Positions 1-7,546 of a DNA stretch of 21,688 bases are shown piece after piece. The position numbers and the translations under genes were made by a program. The DNA lies in assembly GCA_002451695.1 (NCBI GenBank), contig DKDC01000037.1, positions 29,161 through 50,848 of the forward strand. The letters are read 5' to 3'. Under the pieces are notes generated by a model that saw only the letters and a list, made by a program, of their open reading frames with translations, made no database searches and had not been told where the DNA came from. Within the stretch, counting starts at the first letter, position 1. Each line of letters starts with the position of its first letter. Origin of the DNA: Prevotellaceae bacterium UBA6858. GTDB lineage: Bacteria > Bacteroidota > Bacteroidia > Bacteroidales > Bacteroidaceae.

Positions 1-110
1 CAGACCTTTTTTCGCCACTTTCAAACCCCTGAAAAACAACTTCTTACATCAGACATTCTTTGCATGGACATCGCTTTGAAAACCAATATGTTGCGCAAAT
101 TGGGGCGTTT
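1..110 (-). repeat. Dispersed 21-bp-unit element, copy C (cut by window start)
   Basis: Read on the minus strand, this is the conserved part of an intergenic element found four times in the window. It shows the tail, the adaptor (TTGTTTTTCAG, then TTTGAAAGTGGCG, then an A-run and GGTCTG) and the first four bases of repeat unit 1, where the window ends. The adaptor lies at about positions 5-40. Similarity to copies at 13768-13883 and 21563-21677 continues to about position 110, with shared blocks such as CTTACA and CTTTGAAAACCAA. The tail points toward the plus-strand gene starting at 230. The 21-bp array itself would lie to the left of the window. The exact boundary of the tail is uncertain. 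Confidence 0.7.
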
Positions 111-213
111 TCGCTTTTCTTCGGTGGCAAACCGACGGCACGGATATTTTATGCAGGACACGGGGCAACTTCGTCTTTTTGGGTTTCACGCCCCGAACTG
201 AGGCAGAAATATG

Positions 214-221
214 TAATTTTG
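214..221 (+). promoter_or_regulatory. Bacteroidetes -7 promoter element
   Basis: TAATTTTG matches the Bacteroidetes consensus TAnnTTTG. It sits only 9 bases before the ATG at 230, so the leader would be very short. No convincing -33 TTG is seen at the usual distance. This element supports 230 over the upstream in-frame ATG at 179, which would lie before the promoter. Confidence 0.45.
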
Positions 222-229
222 CATCCGAC

Positions 230-835
230 ATGAATGCTTGGGCAAGGGAAATAAAACGGTTTTTCGTCAGGCTGCGGCGGTTCCGCAACCGCAACGGCTA
301 TGGCGTGCACTCCCCCTTTGCCTACAGCTTCATAAAGGACGTGGTTTATGAACACTCGCGCTATTACGCCTACAAGGAGCTGAAAAAACGCCGCCACAAA
401 CGCCGCAGGGGAGAACACGGGCTTTCGCCGCGCGGCGACAGGCTGATGTTCCGCATCGCAAACCGCTGCCGCCCGGCACAAGCATCGCTTATAGGCGTAC
501 GTTCCGCGCTGACGGCGGAATACGTGGCGGCGGGAAGCCGCAAGACCCTAATCTCCATATACCCTGAGGCAAGCCAGATGCCCGCGCAGGCACAGGAATT
601 TGTTTACGCCGCGCCCGGGGCGGACTTCCTCACGGCGTTCCACATCACGGCGCAGTCGTGCAGCGACCGCAGCTTCTTCGCCGCCGCAGGAATACACGCC
701 TCGCGGAAGGCGCAAGCCGAATGGCGGGAGATATGTGCAGACCCAAGGGCGGTGGTAACGTTCGACCTGCACGAAATCGGGCTTGTGTTTTTCAACAAAA
801 AGCTCAACAGGCAAAGCTACACCGTGAGCTTTTAG
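230..835 (+). CDS. GYGVHSPF-type SAM-methyltransferase-like protein, probably divergent
   Basis: A protein of 201 residues from the ATG at 230; an upstream in-frame ATG at 179 is less likely because the -7 element lies after it. The N-terminal motif GYGVHSPFA (residues 23-31), preceded by an Arg/Lys-rich helix, and the C-terminal block FDLHEIGLVFFNKKLNRQ (178-195) resemble a Bacteroidales family usually annotated as class I SAM-dependent methyltransferase. The expected glycine-rich SAM-binding loop (E/DxGxGxG) is not visible in the middle. The stretch ASLIGVRSALTAEYVAAG (85-102) may be its remnant, so activity is doubtful. A very basic segment (KKRRHKRRRG, 52-61) could bind nucleic acid. No signal peptide or membrane segment is seen. 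It is followed by a small CCCGC/GCGGG hairpin at 836-848 and has no operon partner. The family assignment is from memory of motifs; the substrate is unknown. Confidence 0.6.
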   Translation: MNAWAREIKRFFVRLRRFRNRNGYGVHSPFAYSFIKDVVYEHSRYYAYKELKKRRHKRRRGEHGLSPRGDRLMFRIANRCRPAQASLIGVRSALTAEYVAAGSRKTLISIYPEASQMPAQAQEFVYAAPGADFLTAFHITAQSCSDRSFFAAAGIHASRKAQAEWREICADPRAVVTFDLHEIGLVFFNKKLNRQSYTVSF

Positions 836-918
836 CCCGCAACGCGGGGAACTTTGCAAACCGCCGCTTTTTAATTCTAAGAATTAACGCAATAGCGCGA
901 AATTTTCCCCCATTTTTC

Positions 919-948
919 TTGCCTATTCGGAATAACATTGTAATTTTG
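919..948 (+). promoter_or_regulatory. Promoter of the DUF2795-like gene
   Basis: TTG at 919-921, exactly 19 bases, then TAATTTTG at 941-948. This is a near-perfect Bacteroidetes -33/-7 pair (TTG, about 19 bases, TAnnTTTG). Transcription should start near 953-956, giving a leader of about 25 bases before the ATG at 979. It is the clearest promoter in the window. Confidence 0.8.
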
Positions 949-978
949 CGCCGTTTTCAAAATATAACGCCAAAAACT

Positions 979-1200
979 ATGTATTGGACACTTGAATTAG
1001 CTTCAAAACTCGAAGATGCGCCATGGCCCGCCACCAAAGACGAGTTGATTGACTACGCCACACGATCGGGCGCCCCGCTGGAAGTTATCGAAAACCTTCA
1101 GGAACTGGAAGACGAAGGCGAAGTGTATGAAAACATCGAGGACGTGTGGCCCGATTACCCCACAAAGGAGGATTTCTTCTTCAACGAGGAGGAATACTGA
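979..1200 (+). CDS. DUF2795-like small acidic protein
   Basis: A 73-residue soluble, strongly acidic protein. The start MYWTLELASKLEDAPWPATK and the ending DYPTKEDFFFNEEEY are characteristic of a conserved small Bacteroidetes protein that I recall as carrying the DUF2795 domain. The central part (about residues 18-45, ATKDELIDYATRSGAPLEVIENL) fits a small helical domain. The longer in-frame reading from 658 overlaps the previous gene and lacks promoter support, so the ATG at 979, about 30 bases after an ideal promoter, was chosen. The gene is monocistronic: its own promoter precedes it and a perfect 18-bp hairpin follows. Its biochemical function is not known. The domain name is fairly sure, the role is not. 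Confidence 0.85.
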   Translation: MYWTLELASKLEDAPWPATKDELIDYATRSGAPLEVIENLQELEDEGEVYENIEDVWPDYPTKEDFFFNEEEY

Positions 1201-1239
1201 CAGTCCGAAAGCCGGTCTGTCCCACTTAAAACGCCAAAC

Positions 1240-1281
1240 ACAAGCGGCATGAGGATTGCTGTAAATCCTCATGCCGCTTGT
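1240..1281 (+). terminator. Hairpin terminator after the DUF2795-like gene
   Basis: Perfect 18-bp inverted repeat, ACAAGCGGCATGAGGATT at 1240-1257 and its complement at 1264-1281, with a 6-base loop. No strong T-run follows (TACGTATCTTG). The stability and position 40 bases after the stop support a terminator. The perfect symmetry would let it act on either strand. Confidence 0.7.
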
Positions 1282-1640
1282 TACGTATCTTGCTGCCCTC
1301 AAAATAAAAATTCTCTTTGTCTGAAAGACGCTGCAACGTTCCAACAACACTGCATACAATTGTCCCACTTCGTTCGGTATGCGTTTTTATAACGACCGAT
1401 GCACGCTTTTACAACGGTCGTTCAGCACTCTTGCCACGTCCGTTGCAAGACAACCTCACGCGCATTGGCGAAATTGAAGACTTGCAGTTTTGTCATGTTC
1501 AGGAAACGCCGCCCCGCAAGCTGCGTTTTGCCCAATTTCATACCGGCAGCCAATTGCACGCATGAGACAACGTCGCTGTCGCAGCAAAGCACGCCATAGC
1601 GCGGCTTTACGGTGTGCGGCCGGCGGAAAGTCAAATACGA
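1282..1640. other. Gene-poor stretch with one unexplained open frame
   Basis: No convincing gene is seen. An inverted repeat AACGACCG (1391-1398) / CGGTCGTT (1415-1422) is present. On the minus strand the frame of the upstream glycosyltransferase stays open after its stop, from 1640 to 1422. Inside it, from an ATG at 1496, it would encode MTKLQVFNFANAREVV, which faintly recalls the start of phage BRO/antirepressor proteins. There is no promoter or clear start, so it is treated as a possible relic, not a gene. Confidence 0.4.
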
Positions 1641-2468
1641 TTAAGGGAGCCGCAGGATTTTGGCGCACTTTCCGCCAAGCTCGGCGGCTATTTCGGAAAA
1701 CGAGGAATAATGGCTGCCGTAAACCGCAGCGCAATGCGACAGGGCGAACATATCCGCCGCAGCGGCAATCATTCCCTTTACGGAAGAGCGCGAAAGTTCG
1801 GCATCGGAGGTTATCACCCTGCTGCCAAATTCGGAGACAAAGCGGCATTTCACTTCGTTGCTGTCGGTTGCGAGAAATAGCGAGGTTTCAGGATGTGTTT
1901 CCAACTCCCTGCGGGCGGCTTCCTCAAACAGGCTGCAAGGGCTTTTGCTCACCGCTGGCGCGTTGTCGGTGGTGCGGACATGGAAACCCGCCGCCCTGCC
2001 GCCAAAACGCCCCGTAAAGGCTGCCACGGCTTCGCTGACAGCGGCGGAAGGCTTGAACAGGGATGACATTTCAAGCGTATTGCCGAAAAACTCGTAGCAG
2101 GTGGAAATGTAAACCCTTTGGCTCGCGGCGGAAACACGCAAAACTTTTTCTTTGTCCGACGCGCTGAAACCGTCAAGCTGCAAACCGTAAAAAAACTTGC
2201 GGGCAAATTGCGGCAAATGCAGGTTGCGCCTTGACGGAGGTGTGTCAAGCCATTCGGCGGGGCTGATGCGGAAATTTCCCGAAGGCAGATACAGCTCCGC
2301 AAACACATCCTCAAAGCGGCAATGGCATTCGTCGTTTTCGGCGAAAGCCACACGCACGTCCGCCCCCGCCTCAAGCGCAAGCGCGTAAGCCGAACGGATT
2401 ACGCGCATACGGTTTCCCAGTCCGCCCTGTGGCACAACAGTGAACCGCTTGTGGGGCTGCCGGGTCAT
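1641..2468 (-). CDS. Fucosyltransferase-like glycosyltransferase (GT23/O-FucT-type motifs)
   Basis: 275 residues. Motifs in order: QGGLGNRMR (14-22), the nucleotide-sugar loop typical of NodZ/FUT8/O-fucosyltransferase-like enzymes; GFHVRTTDNA (161-170), matching the HxRxTD motif of alpha-1,6-fucosyltransferases; FLATDSNEVK (198-207); and YGSHYSSFSEIAAEL (250-264), matching the GSxxSSFS block near the C-terminus. Together these suggest a GT-B-fold enzyme using a GDP-sugar, possibly GDP-fucose; the acceptor is unknown. No signal peptide or membrane anchor is visible, so it is probably cytoplasmic. Its ATG overlaps the TGA of the YitT gene by 4 bases (ATGA at 2465-2468 on the minus strand), which implies translational coupling and makes the start very likely. 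It is the last gene of the leuS operon, and no clear terminator follows. The family is inferred from motifs; donor and acceptor are guesses. Confidence 0.7.
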   Translation of the reverse strand: MTRQPHKRFTVVPQGGLGNRMRVIRSAYALALEAGADVRVAFAENDECHCRFEDVFAELYLPSGNFRISPAEWLDTPPSRRNLHLPQFARKFFYGLQLDGFSASDKEKVLRVSAASQRVYISTCYEFFGNTLEMSSLFKPSAAVSEAVAAFTGRFGGRAAGFHVRTTDNAPAVSKSPCSLFEEAARRELETHPETSLFLATDSNEVKCRFVSEFGSRVITSDAELSRSSVKGMIAAAADMFALSHCAAVYGSHYSSFSEIAAELGGKCAKILRLP

Positions 2469-3400
2469 TTCACCTTAACTTTGTCGAAACCCTCGCCGTA
2501 AACGCCTATGACCTTGCTTTGCGAAACAAAGGCGTTGGGGTCGGTATGCTTTATGATGCGGAAAATGTCCTTGCTCTCCCTGCGCCGCGCCAGCACAACA
2601 AGCACCTTCTGCTCCTGTTTGCTGTACCAGCCATGCCCGTCGAGCACCGTAACGCCACGGTGATAGTACTCTATCGCCGAGGCTATGCTCTCGTAATGGC
2701 GCGATATGATAAGGAACTGCACGCTCTGCCTCCCGGCGTTCAGCACATAGTCGAGCGTGGTGTTGGTTATGATGAGCGTGCAATACCCGAAGAGAAGTTT
2801 CGTGAGGTCGCCCACCGGGGTGAAAAGCGAAGAGGTGATGATTACGATGTCAAGCACTATCATCATCTGCCCTATCGTTATGTCGCGGTATTTGTTGACT
2901 ATCGCCGCGATGATGTCCGTTCCGCCGGTGCTGCCGCCCTGCAGGAACACAAGCCCAATGCCTATGCCCTCGAGCAAAGCCCCTATGACGCACGCCATGA
3001 AGCCCTGGTTGTCGCCGAGGAGTATCGGAAGATGCTCGGAGTTGAGCGGAAATCCCTGCACGCTCTGCATCAGGTCCTTGCCAACAGCCATGAACGCGCT
3101 GAGCACAAGCACCGCGTAGATTGTCTTGACGCAGAACCGCCAGCCAAGCTCCTTTATGGCGGCAACGAGCAAGGCGGAGTTAATGATAAGGAACGTGTAG
3201 TGAGCGGGAAACGCGCCGTGGGTGGCGTAGAATATAAGCGCACCGATACCGGCAACCGCACCCGTCGTGATTTGGTAGGGCAGTATGAAGCACGTGAACC
3301 CCACCGCGTAGCACAGCAAACCGAATGTTATCAGCGCATAGTCGTGGATGTACTGCATGGGCGTCATCTTGACACCCGGCATACTCAAAGAATGTTCCAT
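2465..3400 (-). CDS. YitT family membrane protein with C-terminal DUF2179
   Basis: 311 residues. The first ~220 hold about five to six hydrophobic segments (around 22-41, 47-62, 68-84, 90-108, 134-153 and 178-220). They include the YitT signatures ILPYQITTGAVAGIG (39-53) and GGSTGGTDIIA (155-165). Residues ~224-305 are a soluble DUF2179 domain (QFLIISRHYESIASAI, RGVTVLDGHGWYS, DPNAFVSQSKVIGVYGEGF). The length fits the family. Function is undefined; family members are multi-pass inner-membrane proteins suggested to be transporters or regulators. The start at 3400 lies 33 bases after the leuS stop. In-frame ATGs at residues 7, 12 and 15 are alternatives, and residue 12 would bring the N-terminus closer to typical homologues. 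The gene overlaps the following glycosyltransferase by 4 bases and is probably co-transcribed with leuS. Confidence 0.9.
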   Translation of the reverse strand: MEHSLSMPGVKMTPMQYIHDYALITFGLLCYAVGFTCFILPYQITTGAVAGIGALIFYATHGAFPAHYTFLIINSALLVAAIKELGWRFCVKTIYAVLVLSAFMAVGKDLMQSVQGFPLNSEHLPILLGDNQGFMACVIGALLEGIGIGLVFLQGGSTGGTDIIAAIVNKYRDITIGQMMIVLDIVIITSSLFTPVGDLTKLLFGYCTLIITNTTLDYVLNAGRQSVQFLIISRHYESIASAIEYYHRGVTVLDGHGWYSKQEQKVLVVLARRRESKDIFRIIKHTDPNAFVSQSKVIGVYGEGFDKVKVK

Positions 3401-3433
3401 ATACTTATCGCCGCAATGGGCGGAAACATATTT

Positions 3434-6280
3434 TCAGCGCACAACAATGTTCACAATGCGTCCCGGCACAACAATCACCTTGACTATCTGCTTGCCGTCA
3501 ATGTATTTCTTTGCCTGTTCGCTGGCAAGCACCTCCTTTTCCACATCCTCCTTCGTGGCCTCCACCGGGAACGGCATGGTGAAGCGCGTCTTGCCGTTGA
3601 ACGAAACGCTAAGGGTTACGCTGCTCTCCTTTATGAACTTCTCGTTGAACTCGGGCCACTTGGCGTCGCATACGCTTTGTGCGTGTCCGAGCTGTTCCCA
3701 CAGTTCCTCGGCTATGTGGGGCGCAAACGGCGCGATAAGCACCACCAACTGTTCGAGAACCTTTCTTGACGTGCATTTCTGGGCGTTCAGCTCTCCCACG
3801 GCTATCATGAAAGCCGAAATGGCTGTGTTGTAGGAGAAGTTGTTTATGTCATCGGTAACTTTCTTTATGAGCTTGTGCAGCGTGCGCAGGTTGTCCTCCG
3901 TAGGCTCTGCGTCATCGGGCGCAAAAATCCCGTCCTTGCCGTTGAACAAGTTCCACAGCTTGTGCAGGAAGCGCGAGCAGCCGTCAATTCCGTTGCTGTC
4001 CCAAGGTTTGCTTTGGCTTATAGGGCCGAGGAACATTTCGTAAAGTCTCAGAGTGTCCGCTCCGTAACGCTCCACAACCATGTCGGGGTTCACCACGTTG
4101 AACATGCTCTTCGACATCTTCTCTATTGCCCAGCCGCAAACATACCTGCCGTCCTCGAGGATGAACTCCGCGTCTTTGTATTCGGGCCTCCATTTGCGGA
4201 AAGCCTCCGTGTCGAGAACGTCGTTTGAAACTATGTTCACGTCAACGTGGATGGGCGTTACGTCATACTTGCCCTTCAATCCCAGAGACACGAACTTGCC
4301 TTTGTATTCGCCTTCCTTCACGCGGTAAACAAAGTTTGAGCGTCCCTGTATCATTCCCTGGTTTATGAGTTTCGCAAAAGGCTCCTCCGCCACGGAATAT
4401 CCGTAATCGTGAAGCACCTTGTTCCAGAAGCGCGAGTAGATAAGATGCCCTGTGGCGTGCTCCGTGCCGCCCACATAAAGGTCAACGCATTTCCAGTAGT
4501 TGTCGGCTTCGGGCGAAACAAGGGCCTTGTCGTTGTGCGAGTCCATATAGCGCAGGTAGTATGCCGAAGAACCCGCAAAGCCCGGCATTGTGTAGAGTTC
4601 GAGGGGGAACACCGTTACATTGTCAACAAGATCTTTGTCAACCACCTTGCGTTCCTTTTCGTTCCACGCCCACATCCTTGCGCGTCCCAACGGAGGTTCG
4701 CCGGTTTCTGTCGGCTCGTATTTGTCCACTTCGGGCAGTTCGAGCGGCAGGCATTCTACAGGGAGCATACAGGGCATTCCGTCCTTGTAGTAAACCGGGA
4801 ACGGCTCGCCCCAATAACGCTGCCGCGAGAAAATAGCGTCGCGGAGGCGGTAGTTTACCTTGACCCTGCCGAGTTTGTGTTCCTTTACATATTTCTTGGT
4901 TGCCGCAATGGCCTCCTTCACTGTGAGACCGTTGAGCGAAAAGTCTATATACGGTTTTGCGTCCTTGCGCGGGGAATTTGTTACGATGCCCTCCTTTGCG
5001 TCAAAGCTCTCCTCTGAAACATCGCATCCCTCGATAAGGGGGATTATGGGCAGGTTGAAATGCTTCGCAAAGGCATAGTCGCGGCTGTCGTGTGCGGGAA
5101 CGGCCATGATTGCGCCTGTGCCGTAGCCGGCAAGCACGTAATCGCTTATCCACACTGGAATCTCCTCGCCCGTGAATGGGTTTATGGCATACGAACCCGA
5201 GAATACGCCGGTTACTTTGCGGTCGGCGATGCGCTCGCGCTCGGTGCGCTTTTTGGTGGCGTCAACATACGCCTTCACCGCCCCGGCTTGCGAGGGCGTT
5301 GTAAGCTCATCTACCAAATCGCTTTCGGGGGCAAGCACCATGAACGTTACGCCAAACATTGTGTCGGCGCGGGTTGTGAAAATGGTGAACTTCTTGTCGC
5401 TGTCCTTCACCGAGAACACAACTTCCGTTCCCTCGCTGCGCCCAATCCAGTTGCGCTGCGTTTCCTTTATAGAGTCGGTCCAGTCTATTGTGTCAAGCCC
5501 TTCGAGCAGACGCTGTGCGTATGCCGACACGCGCAGACACCACTGTTTCATTTTTTTCTGCACCACAGGATAACCGCCCCTCACAGACACGCCGTCAACC
5601 ACCTCGTCGTTTGCGAGCACTGTGCCGAGCTGGGCGCACCAGTTCACTTCCGTTTCGCCAAGATAGGCTATGCGGTAGTTCATCAGTGCCTGCTGCTTTT
5701 CCTTGTCGCTCTTTGCGTTCCATTCCTCTGCCGTAAACTCCAGCTCCTCGCCGCAAGCCGCGTCAACGCCGGCTGTTCCGTTTTGCCCGAAATGCCTTAC
5801 AAGCCCCTCGATTGGGAGAGCCTTTTTTTCGGCGTTTGAATAATAGCTGTTGAACATGAGTATGAACGCCCATTGCGTCCATTTGTAATATGAGGGGTCG
5901 CAGGTGCGCACCTCGCGATCCCAGTCGAACGAGAAGCCTATCTTGTCGAGCTGCTCGCGGTAGCGCGCTATGTTCTTCACGGTGGTTACGGCAGGGTGCT
6001 GCCCCGTCTGTATGGCATACTGCTCCGCAGGAAGTCCGTAGGCGTCGTACCCCATGGGGTTTAGCACGTTGAACCCGCAAAGGCGTTTGTACCTGGCGTA
6101 AATGTCGCTTGCTATGTAGCCGAGGGGATGCCCCACATGAAGCCCCGCCCCCGACGGGTAGGGGAACATGTTAAGCACGTAGTATTTGGGCTTTGAAGTG
6201 TCCTCCGTAACGTGGTATATCTTTTTTCCGGCCCAAATCCTGCGCCATTTCTCCTCTATCTTCCTGAACTCGTAATCCAT
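3434..6280 (-). CDS. leuS: Leucyl-tRNA synthetase
   Basis: A class I aminoacyl-tRNA synthetase of 948 residues that charges tRNA-Leu in the cytoplasm. The HIGH-type motif HVGH is at 48-51 within FPYPSGAGLHVGHPLGY. The CP1 editing domain follows, with the threonine-rich FTTRADTMFG at 301-310 and GTGAIMAVPAHDSRDYAFA at 387-405. The Asp of HDSRDY (398) is the expected editing-site aspartate that discards mischarged tRNA. KMSKS is at 721-725. The anticodon-binding helical domain (about 750-870) and a C-terminal domain complete a full-length bacterial enzyme. The start is set by MDYEFRKIEEKWRRIW, the usual LeuRS beginning, with a -7 element 53 bases upstream. The 5' leader contains a palindrome, CTGCGG/CCGCAG at 6304-6317. 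It heads an operon with the YitT protein and a glycosyltransferase; the grouping has no obvious metabolic logic. Confidence 0.98.
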   Translation of the reverse strand: MDYEFRKIEEKWRRIWAGKKIYHVTEDTSKPKYYVLNMFPYPSGAGLHVGHPLGYIASDIYARYKRLCGFNVLNPMGYDAYGLPAEQYAIQTGQHPAVTTVKNIARYREQLDKIGFSFDWDREVRTCDPSYYKWTQWAFILMFNSYYSNAEKKALPIEGLVRHFGQNGTAGVDAACGEELEFTAEEWNAKSDKEKQQALMNYRIAYLGETEVNWCAQLGTVLANDEVVDGVSVRGGYPVVQKKMKQWCLRVSAYAQRLLEGLDTIDWTDSIKETQRNWIGRSEGTEVVFSVKDSDKKFTIFTTRADTMFGVTFMVLAPESDLVDELTTPSQAGAVKAYVDATKKRTERERIADRKVTGVFSGSYAINPFTGEEIPVWISDYVLAGYGTGAIMAVPAHDSRDYAFAKHFNLPIIPLIEGCDVSEESFDAKEGIVTNSPRKDAKPYIDFSLNGLTVKEAIAATKKYVKEHKLGRVKVNYRLRDAIFSRQRYWGEPFPVYYKDGMPCMLPVECLPLELPEVDKYEPTETGEPPLGRARMWAWNEKERKVVDKDLVDNVTVFPLELYTMPGFAGSSAYYLRYMDSHNDKALVSPEADNYWKCVDLYVGGTEHATGHLIYSRFWNKVLHDYGYSVAEEPFAKLINQGMIQGRSNFVYRVKEGEYKGKFVSLGLKGKYDVTPIHVDVNIVSNDVLDTEAFRKWRPEYKDAEFILEDGRYVCGWAIEKMSKSMFNVVNPDMVVERYGADTLRLYEMFLGPISQSKPWDSNGIDGCSRFLHKLWNLFNGKDGIFAPDDAEPTEDNLRTLHKLIKKVTDDINNFSYNTAISAFMIAVGELNAQKCTSRKVLEQLVVLIAPFAPHIAEELWEQLGHAQSVCDAKWPEFNEKFIKESSVTLSVSFNGKTRFTMPFPVEATKEDVEKEVLASEQAKKYIDGKQIVKVIVVPGRIVNIVVR

Positions 6281-6332
6281 CTTAATTATCGTAATAAGTT
6301 ATGCTGCGGAGCCGCAGTCCGCATTCCGTGCG

Positions 6333-6340
6333 CAAAGATA
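6333..6340 (-). promoter_or_regulatory. -7 promoter element of leuS
   Basis: On the minus strand this reads TATCTTTG, an exact TAnnTTTG match followed by CGC. It lies 53 bases before the leuS ATG, giving a leader of roughly 45 bases. No good -33 TTG is found at 19 bases, so only the -7 part is supported. Confidence 0.6.
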
Positions 6341-6403
6341 GCAATTTAGTTTGACGTAAGCCGCCGCCGCGCCCCAAAACGTCCCCACTTTCCGTGCTGG
6401 CAT

Positions 6404-7198
6404 TCAGCATTGTCGGTTGCGCCAAAGCGTGTGGCGGCTAACCGCATACGGCTGCCCCGAGCGTTTCTTGCAGACCACAACCGTTGCAACGGCGGCAGCC
6501 ATGACGAGCAGGCGGAACAGGTTGGGGACAAGGCTTCCCACCACCCCGTTGACCGAGGCGGAAAAGAGCGTCCACACAAGATTCATAAGCACGTGCAGGA
6601 AAACCACAAACCAAAGGTTGTAACGGCTCTCCACATACAGCCAGCCGAAAAACACGCTCCCGAGCGCGGTTACGAGCGCCGCGAAAAACGCCGAAACAGC
6701 GTCGCCGCCCTGGAACACGTGTCCCACGCCGAAAAACAAGGCGGCGGCAAGGCTCGCCGGCACAAAGCCCCAGCGGCAGTACCTGAACAGCTGCCCCAGC
6801 AAGAAGCCACGGAATATGAACTCCTCGAAAAAGGCTGCCACAAAGGCGGTGTTGAACAGGAAAAGCACGCTGTCTTGCCGCGAACAGCTCCCGGCAAGGA
6901 ACATATAGATGAACATGGGAAGCACACAAATGGCGGCACGGACACCCCCCCGCGCCGCACCGCGCCCAAGCCCCGCAGCATTCACGAAGTTGCGGCGGTG
7001 TCCTGCAACAAGAACCGCCACAAACATAACGCTGCACAGCAAATAGAACAGCGGAAAGCTGGCATCGCCCATCCTTAAATTGAACCCACGCGGCACAGTG
7101 CCCGTTATCAGCAAAAAATACACTGCAAAAGCCGCAAACACCATGAAGGTGTACACTCCCCTGCCCACAAAAAGTTTGTCGTCCGTTGTTTTGTACAT
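6404..7198 (-). CDS. CPBP family intramembrane glutamic endopeptidase
   Basis: 264 residues from the ATG at 7198, which is preceded by AAGGA. An ATG 14 codons upstream (7240) is possible but less likely. The protein is multi-pass. All three CPBP (Abi/Rce1-type) motifs are present: EEFIFRG (125-131) with the catalytic glutamate pair and Arg130, FFGVGH (155-160) with His160, and HVLMN (202-206). Such proteases act inside the cytoplasmic membrane, and relatives process prenylated proteins or bacteriocin-related peptides. The substrate here is unknown and no bacteriocin gene is adjacent. The C-terminus ends with a basic, Cys-containing tail. The gene is separated from leuS by 123 bases that include the leuS promoter. 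A run of seven C (6945-6951) lies inside the gene. Confidence 0.88.
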   Translation of the reverse strand: MYKTTDDKLFVGRGVYTFMVFAAFAVYFLLITGTVPRGFNLRMGDASFPLFYLLCSVMFVAVLVAGHRRNFVNAAGLGRGAARGGVRAAICVLPMFIYMFLAGSCSRQDSVLFLFNTAFVAAFFEEFIFRGFLLGQLFRYCRWGFVPASLAAALFFGVGHVFQGGDAVSAFFAALVTALGSVFFGWLYVESRYNLWFVVFLHVLMNLVWTLFSASVNGVVGSLVPNLFRLLVMAAAVATVVVCKKRSGQPYAVSRHTLWRNRQC

Positions 7199-7335
7199 AA
7201 TCCTTAAAACAGTTTTCACACATATAACAGACAACCCCAAAAATTATTACATCCCGGAAGCAAAATTCATGATGCGGCGGCAGCTTGTGGAGTTGCCGAT
7301 GTGTTCTGTATTGGTATGTTTTTGGCGATGGCTTA

Positions 7336-7423
7336 CAGGGCGTATGCAATACGCCCCTACGGAGGCGCAAATTATTATATAATTGACACTTAACACTTGT
7401 AGGGGCGTATTGCATACGCCCTG
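7336..7423. repeat. Inverted pair of GTAGGGGCGTAT palindromic repeats
   Basis: The 25-base segment at 7336-7360 is exactly the reverse complement of 7399-7423, leaving 38 bases between them. Each copy is itself a hairpin, with GGGCGTAT and ATACGCCC arms around GCA or TGC. A third, longer copy lies at 13640-13666. This resembles a REP-like dispersed palindrome. Its edges also share AATTGCGCC-type flanks. Confidence 0.85.
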
Positions 7424-7546
7424 AATTGCGCCGCTTTATAATATTTGCAGCGATAACTTGAAGCGTTTAATACGCCATTGGGGCAAAAATGTCATAAATA
7501 CCTGTTTACTAATAAATTAACCTCAAACAAACTCACTCGCATAACT

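Noticed and set aside
2519..3769. Plus-strand 416-codon frame
   Set aside because: Antisense to the YitT gene and the end of leuS, with atypical composition; a shadow of GC-rich coding sequence.
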